From: Chelatococcus sp. YT9
GTDB lineage: Bacteria; Pseudomonadota; Alphaproteobacteria; Rhizobiales; Beijerinckiaceae
Reading direction: 5' to 3'
Length of the DNA stretch: 64,000 nucleotides
Assembly (NCBI RefSeq): GCF_018398315.1
Contig: NZ_JAHBRW010000001.1
Location: 124,001 to 188,000 of the forward strand
Shown: positions 1 through 8,728 of the stretch, one piece after another
Position numbering within the stretch: the stretch's first letter is position 1
Layout: each line of letters opens with the position of its first letter
Translations under genes and position numbers: made by a program
Notes under the pieces: generated by a model
What the model saw: only the letters and a program-made list of their open reading frames with translations
What the model was told of the DNA's origin: nothing
Database searches by the model: none

Positions 1-1
1 T

Positions 2-115
2 GGCCACAACAATCTTTCCTCGACGGCGCGCTACACCAAAGTCTCGAACGGTCTGATCCGGCGCACGACAAGCCCGCTCGACCGGCTGAACATCGAGGTG
101 GTGCCGCCCAGTTGA
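2..115 (+). CDS. C-terminal end of a tyrosine recombinase (partial, start outside window)
   Basis: The frame is open from the first complete codon to a TGA at 113-115. It encodes about 37 residues starting GHNNLSSTARYTKV. This fits the C-terminal box of phage-integrase/Xer-type tyrosine recombinases, with the conserved G-H and, ten residues later, a Tyr at the place of the catalytic nucleophile. It ends 12 bp before an IS91-type transposase reading frame. Some IS91-family elements carry a tyrosine recombinase gene just ahead of tnpA, so this is probably part of the same element. Only the tail is visible, so activity cannot be judged. Confidence 0.75.
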   Translation, partial: GHNNLSSTARYTKVSNGLIRRTTSPLDRLNIEVVPPS

Positions 116-127
116 TCGGTTCCGCCC

Positions 128-804
128 ATGTCGGCGAGACTGGAGGTGGCGGATATCTTCCGCCGCCATGGCGAGGCGTATCGGCAGGTTCATGACGGTC
201 ATCTCGGACGCGTCGAGCGCCGCGTGATGAGCGCCATCGAACTGTGCCGGACCGCCGAACTCGGCGGCCATGTCGATAGCTGCCGCTCCTGCGGGACGAT
301 CCGCGTGGCCTATAATTCCTGCCGCAACCGGCATTGCTCCAAGTGCCAGGGCAGGCCTGCCGGGACTGGCTCGCCGCGCGGCAGGACGAGCTTCTTCCGG
401 TTGCCTACTTCCACGTGGTGTTCACGCTGCCGGCCGAGATCGCCGCGATCGCTTTCCAGAACAAGGCAGTGATGTACACGATCCTGTTCAAGGCGGCCGC
501 CGAGACGCTGCGCACCATCGCCGCTGATCCCAAACATCTCGGCGCCCAGATCGGCCTCATCGCGGTGCTGCACAGTTGGGGTCAAACTCTCACCTACCAC
601 CCCCATCTGCATTGTATCGTGCCGGGTGGTGGCATCTCGCCCGACGGCACACGCTGGATCTCGTGCAGGCCGGGCCTCTTTTTGCCCGTGCGGGTGCTGT
701 CGTGCTTGTTTCGCTGCCGCTTCCTGGAGGAACTGCGAGTGGCCCATAACGCGGGTCACCTGGGCTTCTTCGGCGACCTTGCCCACCTGGACACGTTTCT
801 GTAA
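128..804 (+). pseudogene. IS91-family transposase remnant (frameshifted, 3'-truncated)
   Basis: The N-terminal part (128 to about 345) encodes the zinc-ribbon region of IS91/IS801-type rolling-circle transposases, with paired cysteines in CRSC and CRNRHCSKCQG. The reading then continues in another frame from about 345 with ACRDWLAARQDELLPVAYFH and HSWGQTLTYHPHLHCIVPGG, which includes the conserved His-rich (HPHLHC) motif of the Y1-type nuclease. The shift lies in the stretch around 344-350. The frame ends at 804, where the sequence runs into a 130-bp tandem repeat, so the catalytic Tyr region and C-terminus are missing. The gene is dead unless the frameshift is a sequencing artefact, and even then it is truncated. 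Confidence 0.85.
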
Positions 805-1186
805 TTGGTCAACGGGTTCTCCGTTCTGAAGTGCTCGTCGTCTGCGGGCTTCACGCTTCTGTTCGTGGTCGTCGCGATGGACGCCACACTCTGGGCTCTT
901 CGATGGTGGGTTTGAATGCTGCAAGCTTCTGTAATTGGTCAACGGGTTCTCCGTTCTGAAGTGCTCGTCGTCTGCGGGCTTCACGCTTCTGTTCGTGGTC
1001 GTCGCGATGGACGCCACACTCTGGGCTCTTCGATGGTGGGTTTGAATGCTGCAAGCTTCTGTAATTGGTCAACGGGTTCTCCGTTCTGAAGTGCTCGTCG
1101 TCTGCGGGCTTCACGCTTCTGTTCGTGGTCGTCGCGATGGACGCCACACTCTGGGCTCTTCGATGGTGGGTTTGAATGCTGCAAGC
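797..1186. repeat. Three perfect tandem copies of a 130-bp unit
   Basis: Units lie at 797-926, 927-1056 and 1057-1186 and look identical base for base. Each begins TTCTGTAATTGGTCAACGGG and ends AATGCTGCAAGC. The period is not a multiple of three, so open frames crossing the copies change frame from unit to unit and are unlikely to be coding. The array starts inside the IS91 transposase remnant and stops about 100 bp before the IS110-type gene. Perfect identity argues for a recent duplication or for an array kept homogeneous by recombination. Confidence 0.95.
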
Positions 1187-1282
1187 TCGAAAGCGTGATC
1201 ATTGGGTCACAAGGTGTCCAACGCAGTCATTCTGGCCCACACGCTCTCCGCATTCTCACGACGGGCGTGATGGGTGATCAGT

Positions 1283-2314
1283 TCAGCTGTTCATGGCGGC
1301 CGGCCTTTCGATGGAGAATTCGGTTTCATCGCTCCACATGCGGTGCAACACCACGGCAAGACGGCGCGCCAAGGCGACCTTGGCTTTGCGAGCTCCGCGT
1401 CGGCGTGCAATGCCGAGGGCCCAGGACTTCAGCCAGTTATCCGCCTTGCAGCGCGTCATCATGACGTTGGCGGCTTCATAGAGCATGGCGCGCACCATGG
1501 CGTCGCCGCACTTGGAGATACGTCCGACCTGCTCCATTTCTCCGGATGCATGCACCCGTGGGGTCAGGCCGAAGACGGCGGCGACAAGCCGGGAACTGTC
1601 GAAGCGCCAGGGAACGTCTACGCCGGTCCGGAAGGTGAGCGCGGTGACCGGGCCAACGCCCGGCATCGTCATCAACAGGCGGCAGGTCGCGTCCTTCTTC
1701 ACGATGTCGAGCACCATCTTGTCGATCACCGCCAAAGTGCGAAGTCCGTCTTCATAGGCGACGAGCAGCGGTTCGGTCATCGCCAGCAGCACCGGATCGT
1801 CGATGGCCTCGCGGACCCGGCGCGCATAGAGCGTGTTCTTGCCGCCACCGGTGCGGATGCCGAATGCCTTCAGCGTGCCGCGCACGGTGTTGATCAGATC
1901 CTTGTTGCGCCGGACCATGGACTGACGATGGCGCAACAGCAATCTGATCCGCTGGCTGTAATCGGTCTTCACATGGGTTGCCTTGAACAGGCCGGTGCGT
2001 ATCGCCTGGGCGATCAGGCGGGCATCGCGGCGATCCGTCTTCACCGGCGAGGCTTTGGCGAACGCCTTCATCTGCCGAACCTCGATGCAGAACACCGGCA
2101 GGCCGCGTTCTGCCAGGCCACTATAGAGCCATGGCGCCAGAGGGCCGGCCTCGAAGCCAACGCGCATGATCGTTCCGTCGAGGTCAGCGAGGCAGGCGCC
2201 GATATCATCGGGGTGGCTGGCGACACTGCGCTCCATGACAACCCGGCCGTCTTCACCGAGCACGCACACGGCGGTCTGTTCCAATGACACGTCCAATCCG
2301 ACATAGTAGTTCAC
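1283..2314 (-). CDS. IS110-family transposase (DEDD recombinase)
   Basis: This 343-residue protein has the two-domain IS110 layout. The N-terminal RuvC-like DEDD domain starts YYVGLDVSLEQ, with the first Asp at residue 8 and a later TDRRDA box. The C-terminal domain has the TMPGVGPVTA helix-hairpin-helix and a PRVHASGEMEQVG segment holding the Ser used by this family. The GTG at 2312-2314 is chosen because AAGGAG lies 7 bases upstream and it gives the usual MNYYVGLDVS start. The reading frame looks intact. Non-coding flanks are short: about 96 bp to the tandem repeats downstream, and less than 160 bp upstream to the next transposase gene. IS110-family elements encode a bridge RNA in such a flank. 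Confidence 0.92.
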   Translation of the reverse strand: MNYYVGLDVSLEQTAVCVLGEDGRVVMERSVASHPDDIGACLADLDGTIMRVGFEAGPLAPWLYSGLAERGLPVFCIEVRQMKAFAKASPVKTDRRDARLIAQAIRTGLFKATHVKTDYSQRIRLLLRHRQSMVRRNKDLINTVRGTLKAFGIRTGGGKNTLYARRVREAIDDPVLLAMTEPLLVAYEDGLRTLAVIDKMVLDIVKKDATCRLLMTMPGVGPVTALTFRTGVDVPWRFDSSRLVAAVFGLTPRVHASGEMEQVGRISKCGDAMVRAMLYEAANVMMTRCKADNWLKSWALGIARRRGARKAKVALARRLAVVLHRMWSDETEFSIERPAAMNS

Positions 2315-2473
2315 GGCGGTTCTCCTTCTCTGTTTCATCACAGAGCGATCCTATCGCTCAACAGGGAGAACCGTCGCCTCAGGGCTATGCCCAAATTATT
2401 CCAGCTCGAAAAACCTCGCGTTTTGGGCCGGGATTTGATTCCATTGCCGTGCTGATTTGCACGGAGAGGGTGG

Positions 2474-3556
2474 ATGCGGGGACAGGCGGGATTTTGGGAC
2501 ATCGATGAGCGCTATGCGCGGCTGAGCGAGGCCGGCGACCCGCTGGAGAAGCTGAACAGCGTGGTGCCGTGGGAGGTGTTCCGCAAGCCGTTGGCTAAGG
2601 CGCTGAAGCGCTCGGACGGGTCCAAGGGTGGCCGCCCTGCCTATGACATGGTCCTGATGTTCAAAATCATGGTGCTGCAAGCACTTTACAGTCTGTCGGA
2701 CGATCAGGCGGAGTTCCAGATCCAGGACCGGCTTTCCTTCATGCGCTTCCTGGGCCTTGGGCTGGGCGATCACGTTCCCGACGCCAAGACGATCTGGCTG
2801 TTCAGGGAGCATCTCGTGCAGGCCCGAGCAATAGAGAACCTGTTCGCTCGTTTCGACAAGCACCTCGCCAGGGCTGGATACCTGGCCATGGGCGGTCAGA
2901 TCGTCGACGCCACGGTGGTTGCCGCACCCAAACAGAGAAACACCGACGATGAGAAGGCGGATATCAAGGCGGGCAAGATCCCCGACGAATGGAAGGACAG
3001 GCCCGCGAAGCTGCGGCAGAAGGATCGCGATGCGCGATGGACAGTGAAGTTCTCGAAAGCGAAGGTCGATGAGGATGGTAAGGAGCATAAGCGCGACATC
3101 GCCGTTCCCGTCTTTGGTTATAAAAGCCATGCCTCGATCGATCAGCGTCACGGCTTCATCCGTGGCTCGACCGTCACCCATGCCGCCGCCTATGACGGTG
3201 CACAGCTCCGCAACGTGGTGAAACGGCCAAACACCGGCTCGACCGTGTGGGCCGACACGGCCTATCGGTCGAAGAAGAACGAGGCCTGGCTCGACAAGAA
3301 CGGCTTCGTCTCCGACATCCACCAGAAGAAGCCGAATGGTCGGCCGATGAGCGAGGCGATGGCGCGGGCCAATGGCCGGCGATCAAAGATCCGATCGTGC
3401 ATCGAACACGTCTTCGCTCACCAGAAGGCCAGGATGGGCCTGTTTGTCAGGACCATTGGCATCGCAAGGGCCACGATGAAAATCGGCATGGTCAATCTTG
3501 CCTACAGTGCGCCTCGACCCGGATTGTCCGGGGCGCATATGTTCGGAATGCAATGA
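2474..3556 (+). pseudogene. IS5-type transposase with truncated C-terminus
   Basis: The first ~344 residues are a DDE transposase of the IS5 family. They have a DUF772-like N-terminus, Asp in GGQIVDATVV, Asp in VWADTAYRS and Glu in SCIEHVFAHQKARMG, then GMVNLAY. Family members normally continue NLAYN-F-RRL from there. Here the frame runs into unrelated residues (SAPRPGLSG...) from about 3507 to the TGA at 3554-3556, so the C-terminus and the right end of the element are lost. The ATG at 2474 follows GAGGGTGG. All three catalytic acids are present, but without its right end the element cannot move by itself. Confidence 0.8.
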
Positions 3557-3572
3557 GAAAGGAGGGAAATCA

Positions 3573-4431
3573 GAGGGCGTTTGGAAATTAACCTTGAGCG
3601 AGCCGGTTGAGCATGAGGCGGGCTGCTGCGATGTCGATCATCGTCTCTGACGTCTGTACACGGTACTCATAGTCCTTGCTAAGCCGACGATTGCGACCGA
3701 GCCAGGCGAAGCTGCGCTCGACGATCCAAGTCAAGCCCGTGATCTTGAAGGCGCGCTGACGACGCTTGACGATCTGCAGCCGCCAACCTTGCTGTTCTGC
3801 CAGCGCGCGGGAGAGTTTCTTGCTCTCATGACCCGCGTCGGCGATGATGGTGGTGATCGCCGGAAAGAGCGCGCGCAATCCGTTTGTCAGCAAGGCACCG
3901 GCGCGCCGATCCGAAACATCGGCAGCTTCGACGCGGTTGGCGATCGGCAGGCCGAGCGTGTCGACCAGAATGTGACGCTTTCTGCCCTTCACCCGCTTGA
4001 AGGCGTCAAAACCGCGGGTTCCGCCGACCTCGGTGGTCTTGACCGACTGTCCATCCATGATCACGACGGTCGGACATTCCGCGCGACCGGCCCGAAGTCG
4101 GGTAAGCCGGTAGAGTTCACGTTGCAGACAAACCCAGATGCCGGTTCGCTGCCATGACCGAAAGTACCAGTAGACCGTGTTCCAGGCAGGGAAATCTCTC
4201 GGCAGTTGGCGCCATTGGCAGCCGGTACGCAGCAGATAGAAGATCGCGTCCAGGACGGCACGAAGACTGATCCGTCGTCGTCGGCCGCGCCGGCTCGCTT
4301 TCGGCAGTAGCGGCTCAACAATCGACCATTGTTCATCCGTCACGTTCGATACGTACTGGCTACCGCCCATCCCTTGCCTCCGTTCAACGGACGGCAAGGA
4401 ACACCGCAATCCTTAATTTCCAAACGCCCTC
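3573..4431 (-). mobile_element. Complete IS5-family element (IS427-like), 859 bp
   Basis: The element is bounded by perfect inverted repeats: 3573-3590 (gagggcgtttggaaatta) and its reverse complement at 4414-4431. They extend one more matching base on each side. It carries one transposase gene on the minus strand. The flanking trinucleotides are TCA on the left and TAA on the right. Both fit the TNA target used by several IS5 subgroups but they differ, so there is no intact target duplication. The right end sits inside a GNAT gene, and the left end lies next to the remains of another IS. This suggests a deletion or recombination after insertion. Confidence 0.92.
3588..4370 (-). CDS. IS5-family (IS427-like) DDE transposase
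   Basis: This 260-residue transposase has an N-terminal DUF4096-type region (NVTDEQWSIVEPLLP) and a DDE domain. The first Asp is in VVIMDGQSVKTTEVGG, the second in IIADAGHES and the Glu in WIVERSFAWLGRNRRLSKDYE. The ATG at 4368-4370 is preferred because GGAGG lies 7-10 bases upstream; an upstream frame extension is open but starts beside the terminal repeat. Length and catalytic residues are normal, so the element is probably functional. Confidence 0.93.
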   Translation of the reverse strand: MGGSQYVSNVTDEQWSIVEPLLPKASRRGRRRRISLRAVLDAIFYLLRTGCQWRQLPRDFPAWNTVYWYFRSWQRTGIWVCLQRELYRLTRLRAGRAECPTVVIMDGQSVKTTEVGGTRGFDAFKRVKGRKRHILVDTLGLPIANRVEAADVSDRRAGALLTNGLRALFPAITTIIADAGHESKKLSRALAEQQGWRLQIVKRRQRAFKITGLTWIVERSFAWLGRNRRLSKDYEYRVQTSETMIDIAAARLMLNRLAQG

Positions 4432-4433
4432 TA

Positions 4434-4667
4434 AGCCACGTCCCGGCGCAGGTCATCCTGATAGCGCCGCACGCGCCGACGAAACGCGGCTTTGGTCAGG
4501 TCATCCGATGGCCAGATCGGCTCCCACGGCTCCAGGAAAGCCCGGCTCTCCTCCCGCAGCGCAGCCCAGGCCGCGTGATCCGACATCTGAGGCACCCGGA
4601 GGTAGACACCGTCGCCCCGGATCGCGGGAGGCGGTTCATGGATCGGCGCAAAGCGGAAGATGACCAT
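4434..4667 (-). pseudogene. GNAT (RimJ/RimL-type) N-acetyltransferase, 3' end cut off by IS
   Basis: The 78 codons left encode the N-terminal part of a RimJ/RimL-like GNAT acetyltransferase, including GVYLRVPQMSDHAAW and SRAFLEPWEP, a pattern common in alphaproteobacterial RimJ homologues. The last native codon is at 4434-4436 and the stop TAG is supplied by the IS end at 4431-4433. The acetyl-CoA-binding motif region (V/I-x-x-x-x-Q-x-x-G-x-A/G) is missing, so it cannot be an active enzyme. The ATG overlaps the stop of the M16 peptidase gene (TGATG), so it was the last gene of that operon. Start is 4667; a GTG one codon upstream is also possible. Confidence 0.85.
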
Positions 4668-5992
4668 CACCCTTCTCCAACCGGACCGGAGCCAACCGCC
4701 GCAGGGAACAGCCGTTCTGCAATGCGCCCGAGCGGCGGCAATCCCTCGAGCGCGCCGATAGCCGCCAGTATCGGCGGCGATGCCGTGAGAGCGGCCGCCG
4801 CTTTACGTACATCCGACACTGAAACCGCCTCCAGCCGGGCGACGACCTCGGCGCTCGGGATGACGCGATCGAGCGCAATGAGTTGCCGGGCGATCTGCTC
4901 CACGCGGCTCGCTGGTGACTCCAGCGCCGTGAAATGAGCGACGCGGAGCTGGGCTTTGGCCCTGGCGATCTCCACGTCAGTGGCGCTGTCGGTGGCGTCA
5001 CGCAAACAATCCAGCGCAACCGGCATCAGCTCGGCCAGATCCTCCGGCGCGGTCGCGGCGGAGATGCCGAACACGCCGGCATCTGCGAAGGACCAGTGGA
5101 AGGCCTCCACCGCATAGGCGAGCCCCCGCGCCTCGCGCACCTCCTGGAAAAGGCGCGATGACATGCCCCCGCCGAGAAGGTTGGCGAAAACCTGCAAGGG
5201 ATAGAACGCCTCGTTGAGAAAGGAGGCGCCGGCAAAGCCGATGAGCATGTGTACTTGCTCAAGATCGCGATCGAGCCGGACTTCCGTGCCGCCCCGGTAT
5301 TGCGCGGGCGCGGGCGCCGCGGCACAGCCCGGCGGCAGGGCGGCGAACAGCCGCTCGACGGAAGCAACGACGGCCTCATGGTCAACGGCGCCGGCCGCGG
5401 CAACAACCATCCGGCCGGCACGATATTCCCGCGCCAGAAAGCGCTTCACCGCACCCGGATCGAAGCTCGCGACTGTCGCGGGCGTGCCCAGGATTGGCCG
5501 GCCGAGCGGCTGACCCGTGAAAGCACCTTCGAGAAAAAGATCATTGATGAGATCGTCAGGGGTGTCCTCGACGGCCCCGATCTCCTGGAGGATCACAGCC
5601 TTCTCGCGTTCGAGCTCGGCGGCGTCGATGACGGACTCGATGATGATGTCAGCGAGGATGTCGAGCGCAAGGTCGACGTCCCCGGCCATCACACGCGCGG
5701 TATAGGCCGTGTGCTCGATTCCCGTCTCCGCGTTGAGGTCGCCGCCCACCGCCTCGATAGCCTCGGCGATAGCCCGCGCCGAGCGTCGGCGCGTGCCTTT
5801 GAAGGCCATATGCTCCAGAAGATGGGACAAGCCGTGCTCGCTTGCCCCTTCATGCCGCGAGCCCGTGCCCACCCAGACGCCGACCGCAGCCGTCGCTACA
5901 TGTGGAAAATGTTCCGTCGCGACCCTCAGCCCCCCGGCGAGGGTCGTTACACGGACATTGGTATCGATCTGCGGCGGGGAGCGCAGGTTCAT
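4667..5992 (-). CDS. M16-family zinc metallopeptidase (mitochondrial processing peptidase-like)
   Basis: This 441-residue single-chain M16 peptidase resembles the alphaproteobacterial relatives of mitochondrial processing peptidase beta. The inverted zinc motif HLLEH is at residues 57-61, followed by the downstream acidic helix (ELEREKAVILQEI). The C-terminal inactive half has LLGGGMSSRLFQEVREARGLAY, the conserved Gly-rich/R-Y region. The frame is open a further 125 codons upstream but that part overlaps thrC. The ATG at 5990-5992, 7 bp after the thrC stop, gives the usual family N-terminus. It is in one transcriptional direction with thrC and SURF1. Its substrate is unknown. Confidence 0.93.
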   Translation of the reverse strand: MNLRSPPQIDTNVRVTTLAGGLRVATEHFPHVATAAVGVWVGTGSRHEGASEHGLSHLLEHMAFKGTRRRSARAIAEAIEAVGGDLNAETGIEHTAYTARVMAGDVDLALDILADIIIESVIDAAELEREKAVILQEIGAVEDTPDDLINDLFLEGAFTGQPLGRPILGTPATVASFDPGAVKRFLAREYRAGRMVVAAAGAVDHEAVVASVERLFAALPPGCAAAPAPAQYRGGTEVRLDRDLEQVHMLIGFAGASFLNEAFYPLQVFANLLGGGMSSRLFQEVREARGLAYAVEAFHWSFADAGVFGISAATAPEDLAELMPVALDCLRDATDSATDVEIARAKAQLRVAHFTALESPASRVEQIARQLIALDRVIPSAEVVARLEAVSVSDVRKAAAALTASPPILAAIGALEGLPPLGRIAERLFPAAVGSGPVGEG

Positions 5993-5999
5993 GCACCGC

Positions 6000-7403
6000 T
6001 CACTGCAAGGCTCGCGCGCGATTACGGATGAAGGCCTCGATGGCCGACGCATCATTCGCCACAACGGTGAAATGTTCCGGCCTTTCATAGAGATCGGCCA
6101 GATGATCTGGAAGCGGCGGGCGGACGCCAGACGCCTGCTCGACGGCATCCGGGAACTTGGCCGGATGGGCCGTCGACAGCGCGACCATCGGCACCGAAGG
6201 GTCGGCGGATTGCGCGCGCCGTGCTGCCGCGAGCGCGACCGCCGTATGCGGATCGGTGAGATAGCCAGCCGTCTTCCATGTCTGCGCGATCTCCGCGCTG
6301 GTCTCCTCCTCCGACACCGCCTCCGCGCCGAACTCGGATCGGATCGCAGCAAGCGATGGGTCTCCAATGGTGAACGAGCCGGCTTGCGTCAAATGCGCCA
6401 TCAAGCGGCGGACCTCATTCGCGTCCCGGCCATAGGCGTCGAACAGAAGGCGCTCGAAATTGGACGAGACCTGGATATCCATTGACGGCGACGATGTCGG
6501 CTTGACGCCCGTTACGGTGTAGCTGCCTGTGTTCAACGTCCGCGCCAGGATATCGTTGTCATTGGTGGCAATGGTGAATCCGGCGACAGGCAAGCCCATG
6601 CGCTTGGCCGCATAGCCGGCGAAGACATCACCGAAATTGCCTGTCGGCACACTGAAGGATACCGGACGGTGCGGCGCGCCGAGGCTGACCCCTGCCGTGA
6701 AATAGTAGACCGTCTGAGCGACGATCCGCGCCCAGTTGATGGAATTGACCCCCGAGAGCTTCAAGGCGTCTCGGAAGGCGTGATTGTTGAAGAGCCCCTT
6801 CAGGATCGCCTGGCAATCATCGAACGTGCCCTCCACCGCAATGGCGTGGACATTCGGCGCATCGACGGTCGTCATCTGCCGCCGCTGGACTTCGGACACC
6901 CGCCCATGCGGATAGAGGATGAACACGTCAACCTGATCGAGGCCCCGGAAGGCCTCAATCGCGGCCGAGCCGGTATCGCCCGAGGTCGCCCCTACGATGG
7001 TCGCGCGCTCGCCACGTGCCTTGAGCACATGGTCCATCATGCGGCCGAGAAGCTGCATGGCCACGTCCTTGAAGGCAAGTGTCGGCCCGTGGAACAGCTC
7101 GAGCACGAAGAGGTTGTCGTCAAGCTGCACGAGCGGGCAAACTGCGGGGTGCCGGAATGTGGCGTAGGCTTCCTTGATCATGCCGGCCAGGACGTCATCC
7201 GGAATTTCGCCACCCGTCAGACGCCCGACAACCATGCCGGCAATGGCCTCATAGGACCGGCCGGCAAAACCTGCGATCTCTTCTTGAGAGAGAACCGGCC
7301 AGTTTCCAGGCACATAGAGGCCGCCATCACGCGCGAGGCCGGCAAGCAAGGCTTCCGTGAAACCTATGACGGGTGCTTCGCCCCGGGTCGACACATGCAA
7401 CAA
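6000..7403 (-). CDS. thrC: Threonine synthase
   Basis: It converts O-phosphohomoserine to threonine with PLP, the last step of threonine synthesis. The 467-residue protein has the PLP lysine in HGPTLAFKDVAMQLLGR, the phosphate loop in GATSGDTGSAA and the N-terminal DGGLYVP box. A TTG at 7401-7403 is chosen as start: GAGGAGA lies about 6 bases upstream and it yields MLHVSTRGEAP, the usual family N-terminus. An in-frame GTG 10 codons upstream overlaps this ribosome site and is less likely. thrB lies at 40576-41541 in the same window but not in an operon with it. thrC is followed immediately by the M16 peptidase gene, a common Rhizobiales neighbour. Confidence 0.97.
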   Translation of the reverse strand: MLHVSTRGEAPVIGFTEALLAGLARDGGLYVPGNWPVLSQEEIAGFAGRSYEAIAGMVVGRLTGGEIPDDVLAGMIKEAYATFRHPAVCPLVQLDDNLFVLELFHGPTLAFKDVAMQLLGRMMDHVLKARGERATIVGATSGDTGSAAIEAFRGLDQVDVFILYPHGRVSEVQRRQMTTVDAPNVHAIAVEGTFDDCQAILKGLFNNHAFRDALKLSGVNSINWARIVAQTVYYFTAGVSLGAPHRPVSFSVPTGNFGDVFAGYAAKRMGLPVAGFTIATNDNDILARTLNTGSYTVTGVKPTSSPSMDIQVSSNFERLLFDAYGRDANEVRRLMAHLTQAGSFTIGDPSLAAIRSEFGAEAVSEEETSAEIAQTWKTAGYLTDPHTAVALAAARRAQSADPSVPMVALSTAHPAKFPDAVEQASGVRPPLPDHLADLYERPEHFTVVANDASAIEAFIRNRARALQ

Positions 7404-7494
7404 AATCTGTCTCCTCGAACACTCGGCGGACACTACGCCCGTGTCATTCGTGAGACAAGAAAGTCTTACGTTTCAGCGATCTCCGCGCGGTCGC

Positions 7495-8253
7495 TCACGG
7501 CGATAGCCGCGGCTGTCGGCGTCGCAGAGCCCAGGCGAGGAACACCGCGATGAGCGTCGCCGCGAGCCCAAACCAGGTCAGCGCGTATTCGAGATGTCGG
7601 TTCGGGAAGGTGAGCACCGTCAATCCCCCGCGCGGCCAGGCCGGCCCTCCTTCCACCAAGGCCTGATCGACGAGGAAGGGCGCGACACGCTCGAAGCCGA
7701 GCGACGCGCCAATACGAACAGGGTCTCGTGTGAACCAGTCCCCCTCTGCAGGATTATCCCGCGCGGGCCTGTCCTCCGGCACGAACCATCCCTGCTCCTG
7801 CGGCGCCCGCATGAGACCTGTGACCACAACCGGGGGCGTGGCCGCGCCCGCGTCGATACGCAGAGTGTCCCGTAGTTCCCGGGGAACGAAGCCCCTGTTG
7901 ACGATCACGATGCTGCCATCGGCGAGCTTGAGCGGCGTCAGGACCATGTAGCCGAGCGTCGCCCCTCCTTTTGGGCGCAGCTCAGCATTGGCTGTCACAT
8001 AGACGGTCTTGTCGTCCAGGAACCGGCCTTCCGCCCTGACGGGCCGATACTCATCCTGCGCTGCGGACCAGGTCGCCCATGTCGTCTCTGGCGGCAAGGC
8101 GACGGGCGCATCATGGATGCGCGCGCTGATCCGTGTGATGAGCTGTTCTTTCCATTGGAGCCGCTCGAGCTGCCAGAAACCAAGTCCGAGCAGGATGGCG
8201 AGCGCCACGAGTGTGCACAGGCCGGGAACGAGAAGTTGCCGAAAGCGGCTCAT
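7495..8253 (-). CDS. SURF1 family cytochrome oxidase assembly protein
   Basis: This 252-residue inner-membrane protein helps insert haem a into cytochrome c oxidase subunit I. It has the typical layout: one N-terminal membrane helix (about residues 8-27) ending in GFWQLERLQWKEQLI, a periplasmic middle with EGRFLDD, VNRGFVP and W-F/D-W patches, and a second helix near the C-terminus (about 224-243, HLEYALTWFGLAATL). Its start overlaps the stop of the DUF983 gene, and the whole run continues from ctaE, so it belongs to the oxidase operon. Confidence 0.95.
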   Translation of the reverse strand: MSRFRQLLVPGLCTLVALAILLGLGFWQLERLQWKEQLITRISARIHDAPVALPPETTWATWSAAQDEYRPVRAEGRFLDDKTVYVTANAELRPKGGATLGYMVLTPLKLADGSIVIVNRGFVPRELRDTLRIDAGAATPPVVVTGLMRAPQEQGWFVPEDRPARDNPAEGDWFTRDPVRIGASLGFERVAPFLVDQALVEGGPAWPRGGLTVLTFPNRHLEYALTWFGLAATLIAVFLAWALRRRQPRLSP

Positions 8254-8627
8254 CAGCGCTCTAACCGTCCTTCCTCGGCCTTGTTATGGTATTGCAGCGC
8301 CACCATCACGCCCTTGAAGGGGCGCAACATGCCGAGGCACACGATGAGCGCCACCGGCAAGGTCGTGACAAGATGAACCCACCACGGCGGCTCATAGGAT
8401 ACCTCGAGCCAGAGGGCCAGGCCGCAGACGATGAAGCCGCCGATCAACATGATGAAGACGGCTGGGCCATCCGCGGAATCGGCGAAGCTGTAGTCTAGGC
8501 CGCAGGCTTCACAGCGGGACTTGAGCGCGATGAAGCCGTCGAAGAGCCTCCCCTGGCCGCAGCGCGGACAGCGCCCGGCAAGTCCTGTCGGAATTGGCGA
8601 CTGCGGAGGATAGTCCTGATCGCTCAT
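8253..8627 (-). CDS. DUF983 small membrane protein
   Basis: A 124-residue protein with two CxxC pairs (CPRCGQGRLF and CEACGL) near the N-terminus followed by two membrane helices. This is the DUF983 pattern, found between ctaE and SURF1 in many alphaproteobacteria. The cysteine pairs suggest metal (zinc or copper) binding and a role in oxidase biogenesis, but its function is not established. Its stop codon overlaps the SURF1 start. Confidence 0.93.
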   Translation of the reverse strand: MSDQDYPPQSPIPTGLAGRCPRCGQGRLFDGFIALKSRCEACGLDYSFADSADGPAVFIMLIGGFIVCGLALWLEVSYEPPWWVHLVTTLPVALIVCLGMLRPFKGVMVALQYHNKAEEGRLER

Positions 8628-8646
8628 GACATGGTTCCCTCGTTAT

Positions 8647-8728
8647 GGGCCATCTTCCTTCAAGATGGTCCATGCGTGGCCCCTGAATGCGGCAAAGGCG
8701 CGGACCGCGAGACGGCCGCGCCTTTGCC
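8647..8728 (-). terminator. Two strong hairpins between ctaE and DUF983
   Basis: A 10-bp stem with one G-T pair lies at 8647-8656 / 8662-8671 (5-base loop). A perfect 12-bp stem lies at 8691-8702 / 8717-8728 (ggcaaaggcgcg and its complement, 14-base loop). Neither has a T-run. They fill the 248-bp gap downstream of ctaE and may stabilise the ctaE mRNA end or act as partial terminators that lower expression of DUF983-SURF1. Confidence 0.5.

Noticed and set aside
797-1186. CRISPR array
   Set aside because: The units are 130 bp, contiguous and fully identical; there are no unique spacers.
310-1202. Leftward open frames of 73-235 codons through the tandem repeats
   Set aside because: The 130-bp period shifts frame in each unit and the protein has no family features; these are repeat artefacts.
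5993-6367. N-terminal extension of the M16 peptidase to 566 residues
   Set aside because: It overlaps thrC and is Arg/Ser-rich out-of-frame translation; the peptidase domain starts at 5992.
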